A stretch of DNA of 64,000 nucleotides from Actinacidiphila yanglinensis (lineage in GTDB: Bacteria; Actinomycetota; Actinomycetes; Streptomycetales; Streptomycetaceae), in NCBI RefSeq assembly GCF_900107965.1, contig NZ_FNVU01000004.1, forward strand, positions 496,001-560,000, given 5' to 3'. The translations under genes and the position numbers were made by a program. The notes beneath the pieces are model-generated. The model searched no databases. It had not been told where the DNA came from and saw only the letters and a list, made by a program, of their open reading frames with translations. Numbering within the stretch: the first letter of the stretch is position 1; each line of letters begins with the position of its first letter. Positions 27,212 to 35,638 of the stretch are shown one piece after another.

Positions 27212-27243
27212 GGTCGTGAACAGCCGATATCGGGTTCACGACC
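27212..27243 (+). terminator. Terminator after sepX
   Basis: GGTCGTGAAC and GTTCACGACC form a 10-bp stem; the loop contains CCGATATCGG, itself a palindrome. It begins two nucleotides after the sepX stop. Confidence 0.75.
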
Positions 27244-27279
27244 ACCCTCGGCGAGATGCTAGAGTTTCCCTCGTTGCAA

Positions 27280-27353
27280 GGGCCTGTGGCGCAGTCCGGT
27301 AGCGCACCTCGTTCGCATCGAGGGGGTCAGGGGTTCGAATCCCCTCAGGTCCA
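27280..27353 (+). tRNA. tRNA-Ala, anticodon CGC
   Basis: A full cloverleaf can be drawn: acceptor GGGCCTG/CAGGTCC with the G3:U70 pair that defines alanine tRNAs, anticodon stem CCTCG/CGAGG with loop TTCGCAT (anticodon CGC, reads GCG), and T arm AGGGG-TTCGAAT-CCCCT. Discriminator base A at 27353; CCA is not encoded. A hairpin terminator follows at 27395-27426. Confidence 0.95.
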
Positions 27354-27689
27354 CAACTGCAACTGCCATCGAGTTCGCTCGGGGCAGTTGATGAGATCCC
27401 ACCGATCACGATGATCGGTCGGGATCTTCTTCGTTTTCGGGCCGGCCGCGATCGATCGGTGCCGGGGCCGGCCCGTTCATTGCCCGGCCCGTTCGCCGAG
27501 GGTGCCCACCAAGGTGGGTCTCGCCGTCATTCTCCCGGACCGGGCCTCATGGGGGTCGATGCCGGCGCTCTCCGTGGATGTGAGGGGCCTTCGAAGGGCA
27601 GCGCACTCTGCCCTTGGCGCCCTCCCGCGCGCGCCGGGCACCGGGTATTCCTAGAGCCGTCCGCCTGTGCCGTGACAAGGGAATGCCTC
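27354..27689. other. Intergenic region after tRNA-Ala
   Basis: 336 nt. It holds a short stem CAACTGCC/GGCAGTTG (27360-27390), the terminator at 27395-27426, and then the leader of the DUF4157 gene. I see no integrase, attachment-site duplicate of the tRNA end or other gene here. Confidence 0.5.
27395..27426 (+). terminator. Terminator after tRNA-Ala
   Basis: GATCCC-A-CCGATCA and TGATCGG-TC-GGGATC pair around a 3-nt loop, followed by TTCTTCG, giving a near-classical intrinsic terminator. Confidence 0.75.
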
Positions 27690-29162
27690 ATGCGTGCCCA
27701 CGCAAACGACAAGACGCCGCGCGCTGCCGCATCCCACAAGGCGGCCGATCGAGCGGCTCCGCTCGCCTCGCCTCCTGGCTCGGCCCGTCTCGGCGGCATG
27801 AGCGGGTCGTCCCTCCTCGCCCTGCAACGTTCGGCGGGCAATGCTGCGGTGACCCGGATACTGGAAGAGGCCCAGCACGAGCACTCGAGCGCCAACGGGC
27901 ATCAACCCCTTCCCCAGGCCCCTGCTGTGCAGCGCTCCGCTGTGGACGAGGTGCTCCGCAGCCCTGGCACGCCCCTGACTGAGCCGATCCGGCGGGACAT
28001 GGAGGCACGGATCGGGGCGGACTTCTCCGACGTGCGGCTGCATGCCGGGACCGCAGCCCAACGGTCGGCGCGGGAGATCGGCGCCCGCGCGTACACCTCC
28101 GGCAACCATGTGGTCATCGGAGACGGCGGCGCCGACCGGCACACCCTGGCGCACGAGTTGACCCACGTCGTCCAGCAGCGCCGCGGCCCGGTGGCGGGGA
28201 CGGACAACGGCCACGGCCTCAAGGTCTCCTCCCCGTCCGACCCCTTCGAGCGGGCGGCCGAAGCCAATGCGACGGGTGCTGAGCGGCCCGGCTCCCGAGC
28301 AGTCGAGCGCCGAGGCCACGCCGGCGGCGCAGCACGGTATGCCTGCCGTGCAGCGGGCTCTCGACTTCGCCAGGGGAGCCTGGTCGCGGCAAAATCTCGC
28401 GCCGGACCGGGTCGCCGTGCTGCTGGAGAAGGCGTCCGAGGAGAGCGAGGGAATCCACTTCTCCGTCCCGTACCGGGCGCTGTTCAAGGAGCTGGAGGAC
28501 TCGCGCATCAGTATCGAGATCGGCGAGGAGACGGACTTCCGTGGTGCGCGCGCGATGTTCGTCCTCGACTCGACGACCGCTGAGGGCGGGGTGCTGCGCA
28601 TCAAGCCCCCTGCTGCCGGCGCCTCGGCACGTGAACTGCGCGAGTTCGCCGCGACGGTCACGCACGAGATGCAGCACGCGTTCGACTCGGTGAGCGGCGG
28701 CTTCAAGGCCCAGACGCCCATGCAGACGATGAAGCAGCGGAAGATCTCCTCCGAGTTGCGGGCGTTCGGCGTGGAGGCGGCAGCGGCGTTCAAACTCGCC
28801 ATCGGGGACAGCTATCCCCAGTCCGGGGGAAGCCGTCGGCGATCCTCGCGAGGATCGAGGAGAGCCGACTCTCCTCCGAGCGCAAACAGCTGGCCCTGGA
28901 GTACCACGCCATGGACGGATACGTCCGTTCCGGCGCGGATCCCCTCGCCGCCTTCGGGCGGGTGATCCCCGTCAGGGACAGCACCCTCCTGAACCGTCTC
29001 GCGGGGTACATGCGCGCCTATGAGGTGCTCACAGGTGACGTCCCGGACCGGGAGATCGCACTGACGTGGCTTCGCGAGACCCCGGCCGTCGTGCAGAAGG
29101 GGCTCGTGGAGGGCATCCACCTGTTCCACAACAATCGCCCCCAGGTCGACAGGTCCAGCTGA
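27690..29162 (+). pseudogene. DUF4157 protein with second zincin domain, twice frameshifted
   Basis: Three consecutive frames make one coherent protein of about 490 residues. Frame one starts at ATG 27690 (AAGGGA upstream) and holds the DUF4157 domain, including IGADFSDVRLHAG and the zinc motif HELTH at residues 155-159. Near 28274-28276 (GGG) sense moves to another frame, reading VLSGPAPEQSS on to a second zinc motif HEMQH near residue 325. At 28825-28829 (GGGGG) it moves back, giving KPSAILARIEESRLSSERKQL to the stop. The two indels cancel and both sit in G runs, so sequencing error or recent decay are both possible. DUF4157 proteins are often linked to contractile-injection-system cargo or polymorphic toxins; no such genes adjoin here. 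Confidence 0.72.
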
Positions 29163-29430
29163 GGTCGGCTCCGCGAGGACGTGTAGCCTCGTCGGCATGC
29201 CAGGGGGCGACGGATCATGCGTGTGGCGGCAACGCCGTGGCGTGCGCTACGGCCAACCCCAGGCTCGTAGGCCCCAGACGGTCGTCTGACGCGGCGGCGG
29301 CGCTCCGGCGAGCCCGTTGGTCGTCCGGTTCGTCCGCGGGCCGCAGACGCCGAACCAGTGGGTCGTGCCGGTTCCCTGCACCCACCCTGACCACCGATCA
29401 CGCGGCACGACCGCTGCCGAGGAACAGAGC

Positions 29431-30303
29431 ATGCCCGTATCCGCGTTCGAGCACGGTGACCCGCGCCGCCGGCTCCTGGACGTCCTGCGCTGCCCCGTAT
29501 GCGGCGAGGGCCTGAGCGCGGCGGGCGGCGCCCTCCGGTGTGCCCGGCGGCACACCTTCGACATCGCACGCCACGGATACGTCAGCCTCCTGACGGGGGA
29601 CATGCGTGCCGGCACCGCCGACACCGCAGCGATGGTCCAGGCGCGTGACGCTTTCCTGGGTGCCGGACACTACGCCCCGCTGGCACGCGCGGTGGCCGAG
29701 CTCACCGCTCGCTGGTGCCCGCCTCAAGGCGTGGTCCTGGACGCCGGCGCCGGCACGGGCCATTACCTCGCCGCGGCCCTGGACGCCGTGCCCGGTGCGG
29801 TCGGACTCGGTCTGGACGCCTCCAAGTTCGCGCTGCGGCGGGCAGCCCGCGCACATCCGCGGGCGGGTGCCGCCGTGTGGGACGTGTGGCGCGAGCTTCC
29901 CGTGCGGTCGGGGGTGGCGGACGTCGTGCTGAACGTCTTCGCGCCGCGCAACGGTCCCGAGTTCCAGCGCGTCCTGCGCCCGGGCGGCGCGCTCCTTGTG
30001 GTCACACCGACCGCTCGGCACCTGGCCGAACTCCGGCAGGCCGCGGGCCTGCTGTCGGTCGACGCGGCGAAGGAGGAGCGGCTCGGACGCACGCTGGACG
30101 CCCACTTCCGCCAGGAACGCGCCGAGGCGCTGGAAGTCGACCACCTTCTGCGTCTGACCCCCCAGGAGGCCAACGACCTCGTCGCCATGGGTCCCTCTGC
30201 CCGCCATGTCGACGCCGACGAGTTGGCGCGCCGGATCGCGTCCATGGGCACCCCGATCGAGATCGCCGCCTCCTTCAACGTGGCGGTCTACCGGCCGAAG
30301 TGA
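29431..30303 (+). CDS. 23S rRNA (guanine-N1)-methyltransferase, RlmA/TlrB-type
   Basis: 290-residue SAM-dependent enzyme. An N-terminal zinc finger is formed by Cys21, Cys24, Cys37 and His41 (CPVCGEGL...CARRHTFD), followed by IARHGYVSLLTGD, the SAM loop LDAGAGTGHYLAAAL and VLNVFAPRNGPEFQRVLRPGG. RlmA(I) methylates G745 and RlmA(II)/TlrB G748 of 23S rRNA; the latter gives tylosin-type macrolide resistance. In a Streptomycete G748 is the more likely target, but this is inference. ATG 29431 has GAGGAA upstream. The end overlaps the convergent DUF6461 gene by 16 nt. Confidence 0.87.
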   Translation: MPVSAFEHGDPRRRLLDVLRCPVCGEGLSAAGGALRCARRHTFDIARHGYVSLLTGDMRAGTADTAAMVQARDAFLGAGHYAPLARAVAELTARWCPPQGVVLDAGAGTGHYLAAALDAVPGAVGLGLDASKFALRRAARAHPRAGAAVWDVWRELPVRSGVADVVLNVFAPRNGPEFQRVLRPGGALLVVTPTARHLAELRQAAGLLSVDAAKEERLGRTLDAHFRQERAEALEVDHLLRLTPQEANDLVAMGPSARHVDADELARRIASMGTPIEIAASFNVAVYRPK

Positions 30304-30923
30304 TCGGTGTCCCTTCGGAGCGCGTAGGCGGGCAGCCGCCCGACGATCACGAGTTCCCACGGGAGCGACAGGCCGAAGTAGGTCTCCACGACGGCGAGAG
30401 TGCGGCGGTCACGCTCCTGGTGGGGCACGTCGTCCCGCAACGCGCTCTCCGAGCCGCCGGGCTCCAGGACACCTGCCGCGGTCAACTCCGCCACCAGGAG
30501 TTCGGGTCGCTCGCCCCAGCGCCACGACTCCTCCCCGATGCCGAACGAGCACAGGGGCTTGCCGCCGTACCCGTAGGTGAAGACCTTGGGCGGGTGATCG
30601 GGTTGAGCGGCGAGGTGCACTGCCTCGACGCCGTCGCGGGAGACCTCGTCGACCCGGCGGGAGCCCTCGCAGTCGCCGTACTCGACCGCGAAGGACCAGT
30701 CACCGCTCCTGCCGACGCGGATGAGGCCGGCGCTGTCCGCGCCATGCGGCTGCGAAGTCCCCGGGGCCGCCTCCCACACGTCCGCCTCGGTGATCGGCGG
30801 CAGCGCGGAGCCGGGGGCCGCGCCCATGCGTGTGGCCAGTTCCGCGGGCGGAATTCCGCGCGCGAACATGATGTCCGTGTCCCAGCGGTCCAGGTCCATG
30901 AGCCACTGGATTCCGTCGGCCAA
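30288..30923 (-). CDS. DUF6461 family protein
   Basis: 211 residues, soluble, no catalytic motif recognised. LADGIQWLMDLDRWDTDIMFARG begins the family, then WSFAVEYGDCEG, VSRDGVEAVHL and CSFGIGEESWRWGERPELLV, with a C-terminal VETYFGLSLPWELVIVGRLP. Start TTG 30923 is chosen because GGGAGG lies 7 nt before it and homologues begin near ADGIQW; an in-frame ATG at 31013 has no such site. Function unknown; many paralogues occur in Streptomyces. Convergent overlap with the rRNA methyltransferase gene. Confidence 0.75.
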   Translation of the reverse strand: MADGIQWLMDLDRWDTDIMFARGIPPAELATRMGAAPGSALPPITEADVWEAAPGTSQPHGADSAGLIRVGRSGDWSFAVEYGDCEGSRRVDEVSRDGVEAVHLAAQPDHPPKVFTYGYGGKPLCSFGIGEESWRWGERPELLVAELTAAGVLEPGGSESALRDDVPHQERDRRTLAVVETYFGLSLPWELVIVGRLPAYALRRDTDHFGR

Positions 30924-31121
30924 CGCCCTGCCTCCCGAGTCAATACCGCTGTGTGCCTCTGCCGGCACCGTAGCCGCAGGTACCGACAATCCGATGCGGT
31001 GACGGACATGCACGGCGGGTTCGGCAGCTCAGGGCCTGTGTGACCTGGAGCACATAGGTCGAGGGAAATAATCGGCGTCGGGCAAGAGCTTGAGTTTTCA
31101 AAATCTTGCGAGGGAGTGGCG

Positions 31122-31757
31122 ATGACGGGTGACGCGAGCGCGGCGGTTGCCGCCGCCGGGGTCCGTACGAAAGTGCGCGTTCCGCTTCGGTTCTCCGACG
31201 GGTGGGGGACGACTGCGGACGTGTACACGTTCACCGGGCTGGTGGACGGCAAGGAGCACTTGGCGCTGGGTCTGGGCGACTACTGCAACGCCGGTGTGCC
31301 GATGGTGCGACCGCACTCGGAGTGCATGACGGGTGACGTCTTCGGCTCCGAGAGGTGCGACTGCGGACCGCAGTTGAGGGAGTCGGTGGAGCGGATCGCT
31401 GCCACCGGTGGCTACTTGCTCTACCTGCGCCAGGAGGGGCGTGGCATCGGTCTCTACGCGAAGCTCGATGCCTATGCCCTCCAGGACGACGGCCTTGACA
31501 CCTATGAGGCGAACCTGGCGCTCGGGCGCGGTGAGGACGAGCGCGACTACACCGCCGCCGCGCAGATGCTCGCCGCACTGGATGTCGGAAGCGTCCGGCT
31601 GCTGAGCAACAACCCCGACAAGGAGCGCCAGCTCGGCGCGCTTGGTGTCGAGGTCGTGGAGCGGGTGCCGACCGCCGCCCACGTGTCGGCGTCGAACGTC
31701 CGCTATCTGCGGGCGAAGGTCGAGCACACCGGTCACACCCTCGCCCTGCCGGCGTGA
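31122..31757 (+). CDS. ribA: GTP cyclohydrolase II
   Basis: 211-residue stand-alone RibA-type enzyme, first step of riboflavin synthesis from GTP. Zinc ligands Cys68, Cys79 and Cys81 lie in HSECMTGDVFGSERCDCG; YLRQEGRGIGLYAKLDAYALQD and LLSNNPDKERQL complete the active site. ATG 31122 with GAGGGAG upstream. No DHBP synthase domain is fused and no other rib gene is near, so it may be a paralogue serving a secondary deazaflavin/flavin need rather than the primary riboflavin operon. A near-match to the MarR dyad (TTGAG-TT-TTCAA, about 31090) lies upstream. Confidence 0.9.
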   Translation: MTGDASAAVAAAGVRTKVRVPLRFSDGWGTTADVYTFTGLVDGKEHLALGLGDYCNAGVPMVRPHSECMTGDVFGSERCDCGPQLRESVERIAATGGYLLYLRQEGRGIGLYAKLDAYALQDDGLDTYEANLALGRGEDERDYTAAAQMLAALDVGSVRLLSNNPDKERQLGALGVEVVERVPTAAHVSASNVRYLRAKVEHTGHTLALPA

Positions 31758-31861
31758 CGGCGTGGTCCTGCGGTTCGCGCCGCACCGTGCCTGGACATCG
31801 TCGGAGACCGGTCGGAAACGGTCGGATGGCGGCTTGACGGTTGCCTGGCGGTGACGTGATA

Positions 31862-31901
31862 CGGCCCACGATCGAAACGGTGGCGTTTCGATCGTGGGCC
31901 G
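31862..31901. promoter_or_regulatory. Perfect 18-bp inverted repeat (terminator of ribA or TetR operator)
   Basis: Arms 31862-31879 and 31884-31901 are perfectly complementary with a 4-nt loop, centred on CGAAACG/CGTTTCG. It lies 104 nt after ribA and 100 nt before the TetR start, so it could end ribA transcription or bind the TetR protein. Confidence 0.55.
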
Positions 31902-31913
31902 ATTACTCTCTTA

Positions 31914-31932
31914 GGTGTACGACACCGTTTCG
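31914..31932. promoter_or_regulatory. Second dyad upstream of the TetR gene
   Basis: GGTGT-ACG-ACACC is a perfect 5-bp dyad, followed at once by a third CGTTTCG half-site (31926-31932). Position 70-88 nt before the TetR start fits an autoregulatory operator. Confidence 0.45.
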
Positions 31933-32001
31933 ACGAAGTCGGCCGGACTGCCCGAACGGGCACCATACGATCGACGCGACGAGCAGACAGGAGGGCAGGG
32001 C

Positions 32002-32601
32002 ATGCCGCCGGAGACGACCACTACTTCGCGCCGCAGCCGTCTGACCCCTGAGCGCGAGCGGGAACTGTACGAGGCGGTGGTCGACCTGCTGCGCGAGGTC
32101 GGCTACGAGGCGCTGACCATGGATGCCGTCGCCGCGCGTACCCGCTCCAGCAAGGCGACCCTCTACCGCCAGTGGAAGGGCAAGCCGGAACTCGTCGCCA
32201 CCGCGCTTCGCCAGTGCAAGCCGATCTCCCCGGCGGACATCGACACCGGATCACTCGCGGGTGACCTGCACGAACTCGTGCGGCTGCACGACGAGAGCGA
32301 GGTCAAGCGCGACCAGGAGCTGATGCGTGGGCTGTCCCACGCGGCGTTCCAGAACGTCGAGCTGTTCCGGGCCCTGCGCGAGCTGCTCATCGAACCGGAG
32401 CTCGCCAGTTTCGCCGAGCTGGTGCAGCGCGCGGTCGACCGCGGCGAACTCGCCGTGGACAACCCGGCGCGCGCGTTCGTACCGCACATGGTGTTCGGGG
32501 GGGCGCTGACCCGCCCGATCATCGAAGGCATCGACCCCGATCCGGAGTACAGCCACAGATACATCGACGCGGTGGTCGTGCCCGCGCTCGGCCTGTCCTG
32601 A
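32002..32601 (+). CDS. TetR-family transcriptional regulator (MMPL-linked)
   Basis: 199 residues. The N-terminal helix-turn-helix reads LTMDAVAARTRSSKATLYRQWKGKPELVATAL (about residues 35-65); the C-terminal half resembles TetR_C domains found beside MMPL exporters. ATG 32002 has GGAGGG upstream. The MMPL gene follows 179 nt later in the same direction and is the likely target. CGAAACG/CGTTTCG dyads upstream may be its operator. Confidence 0.87.
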   Translation: MPPETTTTSRRSRLTPERERELYEAVVDLLREVGYEALTMDAVAARTRSSKATLYRQWKGKPELVATALRQCKPISPADIDTGSLAGDLHELVRLHDESEVKRDQELMRGLSHAAFQNVELFRALRELLIEPELASFAELVQRAVDRGELAVDNPARAFVPHMVFGGALTRPIIEGIDPDPEYSHRYIDAVVVPALGLS

Positions 32602-32780
32602 GTCCTGCGGCGCCGTGATCCACACGAGCGACCGCCGTCGGTGATCCGACCGCTGTCGAACCACCGAACCTTTCCGTACCAGCACATCAACACACCACGC
32701 TCCACCTGACACGCCGCTCTCGTCGTCGGGCTGGTTCCACACGCCCTTGTCCGACCCTCCTGACGGGAGCCCCTGCCTCC

Positions 32781-35000
32781 ATGGCCACATTCCTCTACAA
32801 GATCGGTCGGCTGTCCTTCCGGAAACGGCGTTACGTCGTCCTGCTGTGGGTGGCGCTGCTCGCTCTCGCGGGGGTCGGCGCCGCGACCGCGCGGTCCGCG
32901 CCGGCCGACAACTTCACCGTGCCGGGCACCGAGGCGCAGCAGGCCTTTGACCTGCTCCACCAGCGCTTCCCGGGCACGAACGCCGACGGCGCCTCCGCGC
33001 GCATGGTCTTCCAGGCGCCCAACGGGCAGAAGATCACCGCAGGCCCCAACAAGGCGGCCGTCGAGAAGGTCGTCACCGATCTGAGGGACAGCCCGCAGAA
33101 GGTGACGGTCGCCGACCCGTACACCGCGGGAGCCGTCAGCAAGGACGGCACCACTGCGTACGCGTCCGTCAGCTACACGGCCAAGTCGACGGAGATCACC
33201 GACGCCACGCACACCGCGATCAAGAACGCGGCGCAGGACGGTCGTGACGCCGGACTCACCGTGGAGACCGGCGGCACCGCGCTCCAGGCGTCACCGGAGA
33301 CCGGCAACAGCGAGGTCATCGGTATCGGCATCGCAGCGGTCGTCCTTTTGATCACGTTCAGTTCGCTGGTCGCCGCAGGGCTCCCACTCCTGACCGCGAT
33401 CATGGGCGTCGGGGTCGGTATCGCGTCGATCACGGCCCTGGCGACGACACTCGGCCTGTCGAGCACGTCGTCGACGCTCGCGTCGATGATCGGACTGGCG
33501 GTCGGCATCGACTACGCGCTGTTCATCGTCTCGCGGCACCGCCATGAGCTCATGGAGGGCCGGGACGGCGAGGACGCGGCTGGCCGGGCGGTCGGCACCG
33601 CGGGTTCCGCGGTGGTCTTCGCCGGGCTCACCGTGCTGATCGCGCTGGCGGGTCTGGCGGTCGTCAACATCCCGATGCTCACCAAGATGGGCCTGGCCGC
33701 GGCGGGGACCGTCGCCATAGCGGTGCTCATCGCGCTCACCCTCATCCCCGCGCTTCTCGGTTTTGCCGGGCCCAAGGTGCTCACCCGCAAGGTCCGCAAG
33801 GGCCGTGCCAAGGCCACGGACAAGCCCAACATGGGCACCCGCTGGGCGCGGCTGGTCGTCAGGCGCCGGGTGCCGTTCCTGGTCGCGGCCGTGGTGGCGC
33901 TCGGCCTGGCGGCCATACCGATGAGCCGGATGGAACTCGGCCTGCCCGACGACGGTTCCCAGCCGGTCAGCACGACCCAGCGCAAGGCGTACGACATGCT
34001 GTCGGACGGTTTTGGGCCCGGCTTCAACGGGCCGCTGACGGTGGTCGTCGACGCGGCGCACAGCAAGCAGCCGGAGTCGGCGGCCCAGCAGGTCAAGCAC
34101 ACCATTGCGGGCTTCCGCGACGTCAAGACGGTGACTGGTCCGGCCTTCAACACGGCGCATGACACGGCCACGCTCACCGTGGTGCCCGCGTCCAAGCCGA
34201 GCAGCACCCAGACCGAGGACCTGGTGCACACCATCCGCGGCCATGCGGGTGACTTCTCCGACTCCACCGGCGCGAAGGTTCTGGTCACCGGGACCACCGC
34301 GATGAACATCGACGTCTCGCAGCGGCTGAACGACGCGCTGCTGCCCTATCTGGCGCTCGTCGTGGGGCTGGCGTTCCTGCTGCTGATGGTCGTCTTCCGC
34401 TCGGTGCTGGTGCCCTTGAAGGCCGCGCTGGGCTTCCTGCTGTCGGTCCTGGCCGCGCTCGGCGCGGTGGTGGCCGTCTTCCAGTGGGGGTGGCTGTCCG
34501 GTCTGATCGGCGTTCAGCAGACCGGTCCGATCATGAGCATGATGCCGATCTTCATGGTCGGTGTGGTCTTCGGACTGGCCATGGACTACGAGGTGTTCCT
34601 GGTCACCCGGATGCGCGAGGCGTTCGTGCACGGCGAGTCGCCGCGTCAGGCGGTCGTGACCGGGTTCAACCATGGCGCGCGGGTGGTGTCCGCGGCTGCG
34701 GTCATCATGATCAGCGTGTTCGCCGGGTTCATCGGATCGTCGGAATCGATGATCAAGATGATGGGCTTCGGGTTGGCGATCGCGGTGGCGTTCGACGCCT
34801 TCGTCGTGAGGATGACAATCGTGCCCGCGGTGCTCGCGTTGCTCGGCCGGGCCGCGTGGTGGCTGCCGGGCTGGCTGGATCGCGCGCTGCCCAACGTCGA
34901 CGTCGAAGGCGAGCAGTTGCGCAAGAACCTCGCCGAGCGGCCCAGGCTCCTCGCGTCGTCGGAAGAGGACGAGGCTGACCTGGAGGGGGCGCGGATCTGA
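32781..35000 (+). CDS. MMPL/RND-family transporter (YdfJ-like)
   Basis: 739-residue RND-type membrane exporter. Two repeats of one TM plus an extracytoplasmic domain plus five TMs are visible; the proton-relay motifs are GLAVGIDYALFIVSRHRHEL in the first half and FGLAMDYEVFLVTRMREAF in the second. Length and motifs match actinobacterial YdfJ/MMPL proteins that export lipids or drugs. ATG 32781. Controlled probably by the upstream TetR. Transcription ends at the hairpin 35045-35083. Substrate unknown. Confidence 0.9.
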   Translation: MATFLYKIGRLSFRKRRYVVLLWVALLALAGVGAATARSAPADNFTVPGTEAQQAFDLLHQRFPGTNADGASARMVFQAPNGQKITAGPNKAAVEKVVTDLRDSPQKVTVADPYTAGAVSKDGTTAYASVSYTAKSTEITDATHTAIKNAAQDGRDAGLTVETGGTALQASPETGNSEVIGIGIAAVVLLITFSSLVAAGLPLLTAIMGVGVGIASITALATTLGLSSTSSTLASMIGLAVGIDYALFIVSRHRHELMEGRDGEDAAGRAVGTAGSAVVFAGLTVLIALAGLAVVNIPMLTKMGLAAAGTVAIAVLIALTLIPALLGFAGPKVLTRKVRKGRAKATDKPNMGTRWARLVVRRRVPFLVAAVVALGLAAIPMSRMELGLPDDGSQPVSTTQRKAYDMLSDGFGPGFNGPLTVVVDAAHSKQPESAAQQVKHTIAGFRDVKTVTGPAFNTAHDTATLTVVPASKPSSTQTEDLVHTIRGHAGDFSDSTGAKVLVTGTTAMNIDVSQRLNDALLPYLALVVGLAFLLLMVVFRSVLVPLKAALGFLLSVLAALGAVVAVFQWGWLSGLIGVQQTGPIMSMMPIFMVGVVFGLAMDYEVFLVTRMREAFVHGESPRQAVVTGFNHGARVVSAAAVIMISVFAGFIGSSESMIKMMGFGLAIAVAFDAFVVRMTIVPAVLALLGRAAWWLPGWLDRALPNVDVEGEQLRKNLAERPRLLASSEEDEADLEGARI

Positions 35001-35044
35001 CGGCCCTGGTGGCACCCGCTCAACTGCGGAACTGCTGAACGGTG

Positions 35045-35083
35045 CCTGCCCTCGGCCGGTCGTGATGACCGGCCGGGGGCAGG
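35045..35083. terminator. Bidirectional terminator
   Basis: A 17-bp stem with one G-T pair (arms 35045-35061 and 35067-35083) and 5-nt loop lies between the convergent MMPL and ogt genes. Confidence 0.82.
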
Positions 35084-35122
35084 TGTGGTTGCGGTGTCGT
35101 CATGTCACCCGTGCGGGTGACA

Positions 35123-35638
35123 TCACATCAGCGTCGGCTGCTGCGTGCCTCGTTCAAGGTCGAGCAGCCACTGCTTGCGGGCGAGGCCGCCGCCGTATCC
35201 GGTGAGGCTGCCGTCGGCGCCGACGACACGGTGGCAGGGGACGATGACGCCGATCGGGTTCCTGCCGTTGGCCAGCCCCACCGCGCGGGAGGCCGTGGGC
35301 CGGCCCAGGACTTCGGCGAGTTCGCCGTAGGTGACGGTCTCGCCGTAGGGGATGTCGCGCAGCGCCGACCACACGCGCTTCTGGAACGGCGTGCCGACCA
35401 TGTTCAGGTCGAGGTCGAAGGCGCTGAGTTCGCCCGCGAAGTAGGCGGCGAGCTGCTCTTCGGCGTCGTCGAAGGCGGGCAGGTCGGCGCGGGGGCCGAA
35501 GTTCTCCGCCGGGGGGCGGTGTCGTTGGTCGGTCATGTACAGGCCGCTGAGTTCACCCTCCCGGGCGACGAGGGTCAGTGGGCCGCAGGGGCTGTCCACC
35601 AGGGTGTGGACGACGGTTTCTGTGGTGGTCGTCGTCAT
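35123..35638 (-). CDS. ogt: Methylated-DNA--protein-cysteine methyltransferase
   Basis: 171-residue suicide DNA-repair protein removing methyl groups from O6-methylguanine. PCHR with acceptor Cys135 sits in GVIVPCHRVVGADGSLTGYGGGL, preceded by the DNA-binding helix region TPFQKRVWSALRDIPYGETVTYGELA. Start ATG overlaps the stop of the upstream AlkA-type gene by 4 nt (ATGA), so the two are translationally coupled and form a base-alkylation repair operon. Confidence 0.95.
   Translation of the reverse strand: MTTTTTETVVHTLVDSPCGPLTLVAREGELSGLYMTDQRHRPPAENFGPRADLPAFDDAEEQLAAYFAGELSAFDLDLNMVGTPFQKRVWSALRDIPYGETVTYGELAEVLGRPTASRAVGLANGRNPIGVIVPCHRVVGADGSLTGYGGGLARKQWLLDLERGTQQPTLM

Noticed and set aside
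27280..27690. tRNA-Ala as an attachment site for an integrated element
   Set aside because: No integrase gene and no second copy of the tRNA 3' end were found in the window.
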